Assembly: GCA_947037125.1 (NCBI GenBank)
Contig: CAMQTJ010000020.1
Location: 1 to 35,393, forward strand
Length of the DNA stretch: 35,393 nucleotides
Direction: 5' to 3'
Source of the DNA: an uncultured Holdemania sp.
GTDB lineage: Bacteria; Bacillota_I; Bacilli_A; Erysipelotrichales; Erysipelotrichaceae
The translations under genes were made by a program, and so were the position numbers. How positions within the stretch are numbered: the first letter of the stretch is position 1; each line of letters starts with the position of its first letter. The notes below the pieces were generated by a model. That model had not been told where the DNA came from, made no database searches, and saw only the letters and a program-made list of their open reading frames with translations. Of this stretch, positions 34,954-35,393 are shown piece after piece.

Positions 34954-35393
34954 TGATTTTACCTGTTATATATACTAATCGTGATTAATCTATGATAATC
35001 TGTAATTATCCCCATTAATTTAAAAGTTTGCAATAAAAATAAAGCCCTTAAATACTGTATTACAAGGATGTAGGGGCAATAGGTTTATTAAAAAATAGAA
35101 TGTGTGTTGGTGTTGGCTGTTATTAATTACGTAATTGCATTTATCATGCTTATTCACCAATCATTATTATTTATGGTATTTTAACTGGTTTATCACTCAT
35201 ACTTATGCCTATTTAGTACTTTGGATAAAAGAATTTAACTATTTTGCGTATAAGTATTCATAGTAGTAATCCAAATGAGCATAAACTACAACTAATAATC
35301 AAGCTACCAGAAAGAAAAAATACACTCACAGATTTATCAGGATAAACCAAATAACGTGGGGTTTTTATAACCTCCCATATTTCTTGGGGTAAA
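34954..35393. other. Upstream region without recognised genes
   Basis: About 440 bp with no gene I can support. A weak hairpin with GCCC and GGGC arms lies near 35043-35077 (minus strand) before a T-rich stretch and may end an outside gene. A 44-codon minus-strand frame open to the window edge (35258-35392) is likely chance. Confidence 0.45.

Noticed and set aside
35258-35392. 44-codon minus-strand frame open at the right window edge
   Set aside because: Too short at this AT content, and no family likeness; cannot be told from chance.

Overview
The window comes from a very AT-rich, low-GC Gram-positive bacterium (Bacillota). Signs of this are strong GGAGG-type ribosome binding sites, lipoprotein signal peptides, PTS genes, ECF vitamin transport and cobalamin-riboswitch control. 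TGA is used as a stop (for example at 1905-1907), so the code is standard and not that of Mycoplasma. A flavin reductase/rubredoxin fusion suggests an anaerobe. The exact taxon cannot be read from the sequence; an Erysipelotrichia- or Clostridia-like source is a guess. Most genes lie on the minus strand.

Layout. 1-3402: the 3' part of a tRNA-Gly, a GNAT acetyltransferase lying between two near-identical terminators, a class I methyltransferase, an F420-ligase-like protein and a HAD phosphatase. 3632-10105: a defence island with a small HTH-like protein, a Sau3AI/MutH-type restriction enzyme divergent from its C5-cytosine methylase (predicted target GATC), and an FRG-domain gene coupled to an AIPR gene. 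The AIPR gene is split by a -1 frameshift on an A6G heptamer, and its C-terminus resembles the C-terminal domain of the restriction enzyme. 10169-14522: a PTS operon (regulator-EIIA, EIIB, UlaA-type EIIC, SIS protein). 14610-20260: single genes, namely a ceramidase-like hydrolase without a signal peptide, a CaCA antiporter, a flavin reductase-rubredoxin fusion, a GMP synthase with a decayed glutaminase domain, and a cytidylate-kinase-like protein. 20261-25202: gene-poor DNA with two lipoprotein genes. 25203-34953: a long operon under a cobalamin riboswitch.

The most striking unit is the riboswitch operon. A promoter, a B12 aptamer and an intrinsic terminator precede a ~1405-residue membrane-anchored surface protein, a membrane-anchored FecR-like/DUF4430 (transcobalamin-like) protein, and an ECF transporter with two T subunits, one fused double ATPase and one S subunit. 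The genes overlap or nearly touch. The simplest reading is a cell-surface cobalamin capture and uptake machine: the outer proteins bind cobalamin or its carrier and hand it to the ECF importer, and the riboswitch shuts the operon off when the cell has enough. The second striking unit is the defence island, where a GATC restriction-modification system may share a DNA-recognition module with an abortive-infection protein.
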